This document shows, piece by piece, positions 6,151 through 7,246 of a stretch of DNA of 7,246 nt. The translations under genes were made by a program, and so were the position numbers. The stretch's first letter is position 1. The number at the start of each line of letters is the position of its first letter. The stretch covers positions 1 to 7,246 of the forward strand of contig NZ_CAMLRU010000138.1 of assembly GCF_946482535.1 (NCBI RefSeq). Direction: 5' to 3'. This stretch comes from an uncultured Flavobacterium sp. (GTDB taxonomy: Bacteria > Bacteroidota > Bacteroidia > Flavobacteriales > Flavobacteriaceae). Under the pieces are notes generated by a model that had not been told where the DNA came from, did no database searches, and worked only from the letters and a program-made list of their open reading frames with translations.

Positions 6151-6160
6151 TTTGGAATTT
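6151..6160. repeat. Right inverted copy of AAATTCCAAA flanking the IVP-family pseudogene
   Basis: TTTGGAATTT here is the exact reverse complement of AAATTCCAAA at 5700-5709, with the pseudogene (5744-6090) between them. It directly precedes the DUF1599 stop codon at 6168-6170. The arms are short and AT-rich, and I see no target-site duplication. Confidence 0.35.
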
Positions 6161-6167
6161 ATCCAAT

Positions 6168-6710
6168 TTATTGTCCGAATTTCATCAAGATTAAAGCAAA
6201 AACAGCGTAATTGATCATGTCCTGATAATTGGCATCAATGCCTTCGGAAACGATGGTTTTTCCTTGATTGTCTTCGATTTGTTTCACGCGAAGTAACTTT
6301 TGTAAAATCAAATCGGTTAGTGAACTCACCCGCATATCTCGCCAAGCTTCTCCGTAATCGTGGTTTTTGGCTTCCATCAACGACTTGGTTAAGGCAACTT
6401 TGGTGTCATATAATTCTGTTGCTTTGGCCACATCCAAATCGGGTTGTTCTACTACGCCCAAATCCAATTGGATTAAAGCCATAATCGAATAGTTGATGAT
6501 TCCGATAAATTCTCCGGTTTCATCTTCATCTACTTTGCGAACGTCATTTTGTTGCAAACTTCTGATGCGCTGTGCTTTGATAAATATTTGGTCGGTTAAG
6601 GAAGGCAATCTCAAGATTCTCCAAGCACTTCCGTAGTCTTTCATTTTATTAATGTAAAGTTGTCGGCAAATTGCGATAACCTTGTCATATTCTTGAGAAG
6701 TATTAGTCAT
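6168..6710 (-). CDS. DUF1599 protein (nucleotide modification associated domain 1), internally duplicated
   Basis: A cytosolic 180-residue protein of the DUF1599 family, placed by comparative work among nucleotide-modification-associated domains; its actual reaction is unknown to me. The sequence is two tandem copies of one helical unit of about 78 residues. The first has KDYGSAWR (24-31), SLTD (37-40) and INYSIMALIQLDLG (72-85); the second has HDYGEAWR (117-124), SLTD (130-133) and INYAVFALILMKFG (166-179). The offset between copies is 93-94 residues. I place the start at ATG 6710 (Met-Thr-Asn-Thr-Ser) because a strong promoter predicts transcription beginning near 6732; a TTG at 6731 that opens the longer frame would sit at the very transcript end. 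It is divergent from folP with 85 bases between the two start codons. Confidence 0.9.
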   Translation of the reverse strand: MTNTSQEYDKVIAICRQLYINKMKDYGSAWRILRLPSLTDQIFIKAQRIRSLQQNDVRKVDEDETGEFIGIINYSIMALIQLDLGVVEQPDLDVAKATELYDTKVALTKSLMEAKNHDYGEAWRDMRVSSLTDLILQKLLRVKQIEDNQGKTIVSEGIDANYQDMINYAVFALILMKFGQ

Positions 6711-6738
6711 TTCAGTGTATCTTTGTATCAAATTTTCC

Positions 6739-6769
6739 CAAAAGTAAAGAATAAAGATTGAAGTACAAA
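6739..6769 (-). promoter_or_regulatory. Promoter of the DUF1599 gene
   Basis: On the minus strand TTTG (6769-6766) and TACTTTTG (6746-6739) are separated by 19 bases: both boxes match the Bacteroidota consensus perfectly and the spacing is ideal. The predicted start of transcription is near 6732, leaving a leader of about 22 bases before ATG 6710. It is the best promoter in the window and may drive the genes further left as well. Confidence 0.65.
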
Positions 6770-6795
6770 GGACTAAATCTTATAACTAACTTAAA

Positions 6796-7246
6796 ATGCC
6801 AATGACTATAAACTGTCGCGGAACACTTGTCGATTTGTCTTCTCCCAAAGTTATGGGAATACTCAATATTACGCCCAATTCGTTCTACGACGGCGGAAAA
6901 TTTACTGAGGAGAAAAGTGTGCTGTTACAAGTGGAAAGCATGCTGACAGAAGGTGCAACATTTATCGATATTGGTGCTTATTCGAGTAAGCCTAGTGCCG
7001 AATTTGTTTCTGAAGAAGAAGAAACGAATCGGTTGGTTCCCATGTTAAAATCGGTGCTAAAACATTTTCCGGATACCTTGATTTCGGTAGATACTTTTCG
7101 GGCCAATGTGGCTAAAGCTGCGGTAGAAAACGGCGCTTGTATCATCAATGACATAGCGGCCGGAAGTTTAGATGAAAAGATGATGAAAACCGTAGTCAAA
7201 CTCCAAGTGCCTTATATTATGATGCACATGAAAGGCAATCCGCAAA
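6796..7246 (+). CDS. folP: Dihydropteroate synthase, N-terminal part
   Basis: FolP condenses 6-hydroxymethyl-dihydropterin diphosphate with p-aminobenzoate to dihydropteroate in folate synthesis and is the target of sulfonamides. The frame runs from ATG 6796 to the right edge: 150 residues of a protein normally near 270-280. Visible signatures are MGILNITPNSFYDGG (20-34, with Asn24), DIGAYSSKPSA (58-68), SVDTFR (97-102, Asp99), INDIAAG (117-123) and MMHMKG (142-147), all in the TIM-barrel order of the family. In the second loop Lys65 and Ser67 stand where E. coli has Arg63 and Gly65 of STRPGA, so the positive charge near the diphosphate is kept. A second in-frame ATG at 6802 (Met-Thr-Ile-Asn-Cys) could be the real start. 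It is divergent from the DUF1599 gene; I found no convincing promoter on this strand. The 3' end is outside the window. Confidence 0.95.
   Translation, partial: MPMTINCRGTLVDLSSPKVMGILNITPNSFYDGGKFTEEKSVLLQVESMLTEGATFIDIGAYSSKPSAEFVSEEEETNRLVPMLKSVLKHFPDTLISVDTFRANVAKAAVENGACIINDIAAGSLDEKMMKTVVKLQVPYIMMHMKGNPQ

Noticed and set aside
6152..6166. Small hairpin TTGGA/TCCAA after the DUF1599 gene as a terminator
   Set aside because: Only a 5-base stem, located before the stop codon end of the gene and without a following T-run on the minus strand.
6711..6731. TTG at 6731 as the start of the DUF1599 protein
   Set aside because: It coincides with the predicted transcription start, and ATG 6710 gives the family-like N-terminus.
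6978..7199. A minus-strand open frame of 73 codons near the right edge
   Set aside because: It is antisense to folP, whose motifs are unmistakable in the plus-strand frame.

Overview
The window is AT-rich chromosomal DNA from a Bacteroidota bacterium, most likely a Flavobacteriaceae member close to Flavobacterium. Four things point there. The PurM, FolP, PrmA and DUF1599 proteins have flavobacterial-style sequences. Several genes are preceded by the Bacteroidota -33/-7 promoter type (TTTG ... TANNTTTG). Shine-Dalgarno sites are absent in front of the genes. AT-rich repeated words fill the intergenic spaces. These placements rest on recognition of the sequences, not on a database search.

Layout. 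On the left, the 3' end of purM (purine synthesis) and a small conserved hypothetical gene run rightward. They converge at about 977-1058, a spacer full of short direct repeats, on a long leftward block. Read in its own direction (right to left), that block is: a DUF1599 protein (6710-6168); a frameshifted four-helix-bundle (23S rRNA-IVP family) gene in a repeat-rich gap (6090-5744); a MauE/DoxX-like membrane protein fused to a thioredoxin-like domain (5671-4583); a small two-helix membrane protein (4534-4223); a TlpA-type thiol-disulfide oxidoreductase (4144-3647) overlapping tpiA by one base (3647-2895); a clear terminator (2871-2844); a secreted hypothetical with its own promoter (2741-2271); prmA (2205-1372); and clpS (1340-1059). 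On the far right, folP (dihydropteroate synthase) starts rightward, divergent from the DUF1599 gene, and runs off the window.

Most of this is housekeeping: purine and folate synthesis, glycolysis, ribosomal protein methylation and the N-degron protease adaptor. The less ordinary part is the envelope group in the middle. Two proteins with CxxC thioredoxin motifs (one fused to a CGCFG-bearing membrane domain) and a small membrane protein with a highly basic tail lie directly upstream of, and partly overlap, the glycolytic gene tpiA. The other point of note is the broken IVP-family gene, flanked by AAATTCCAAA-type inverted repeats, which looks like a decayed insertion between DUF1599 and the MauE/thioredoxin gene. 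I see no phage, transposase, CRISPR array, rRNA or tRNA, and no convincing new multi-gene system.
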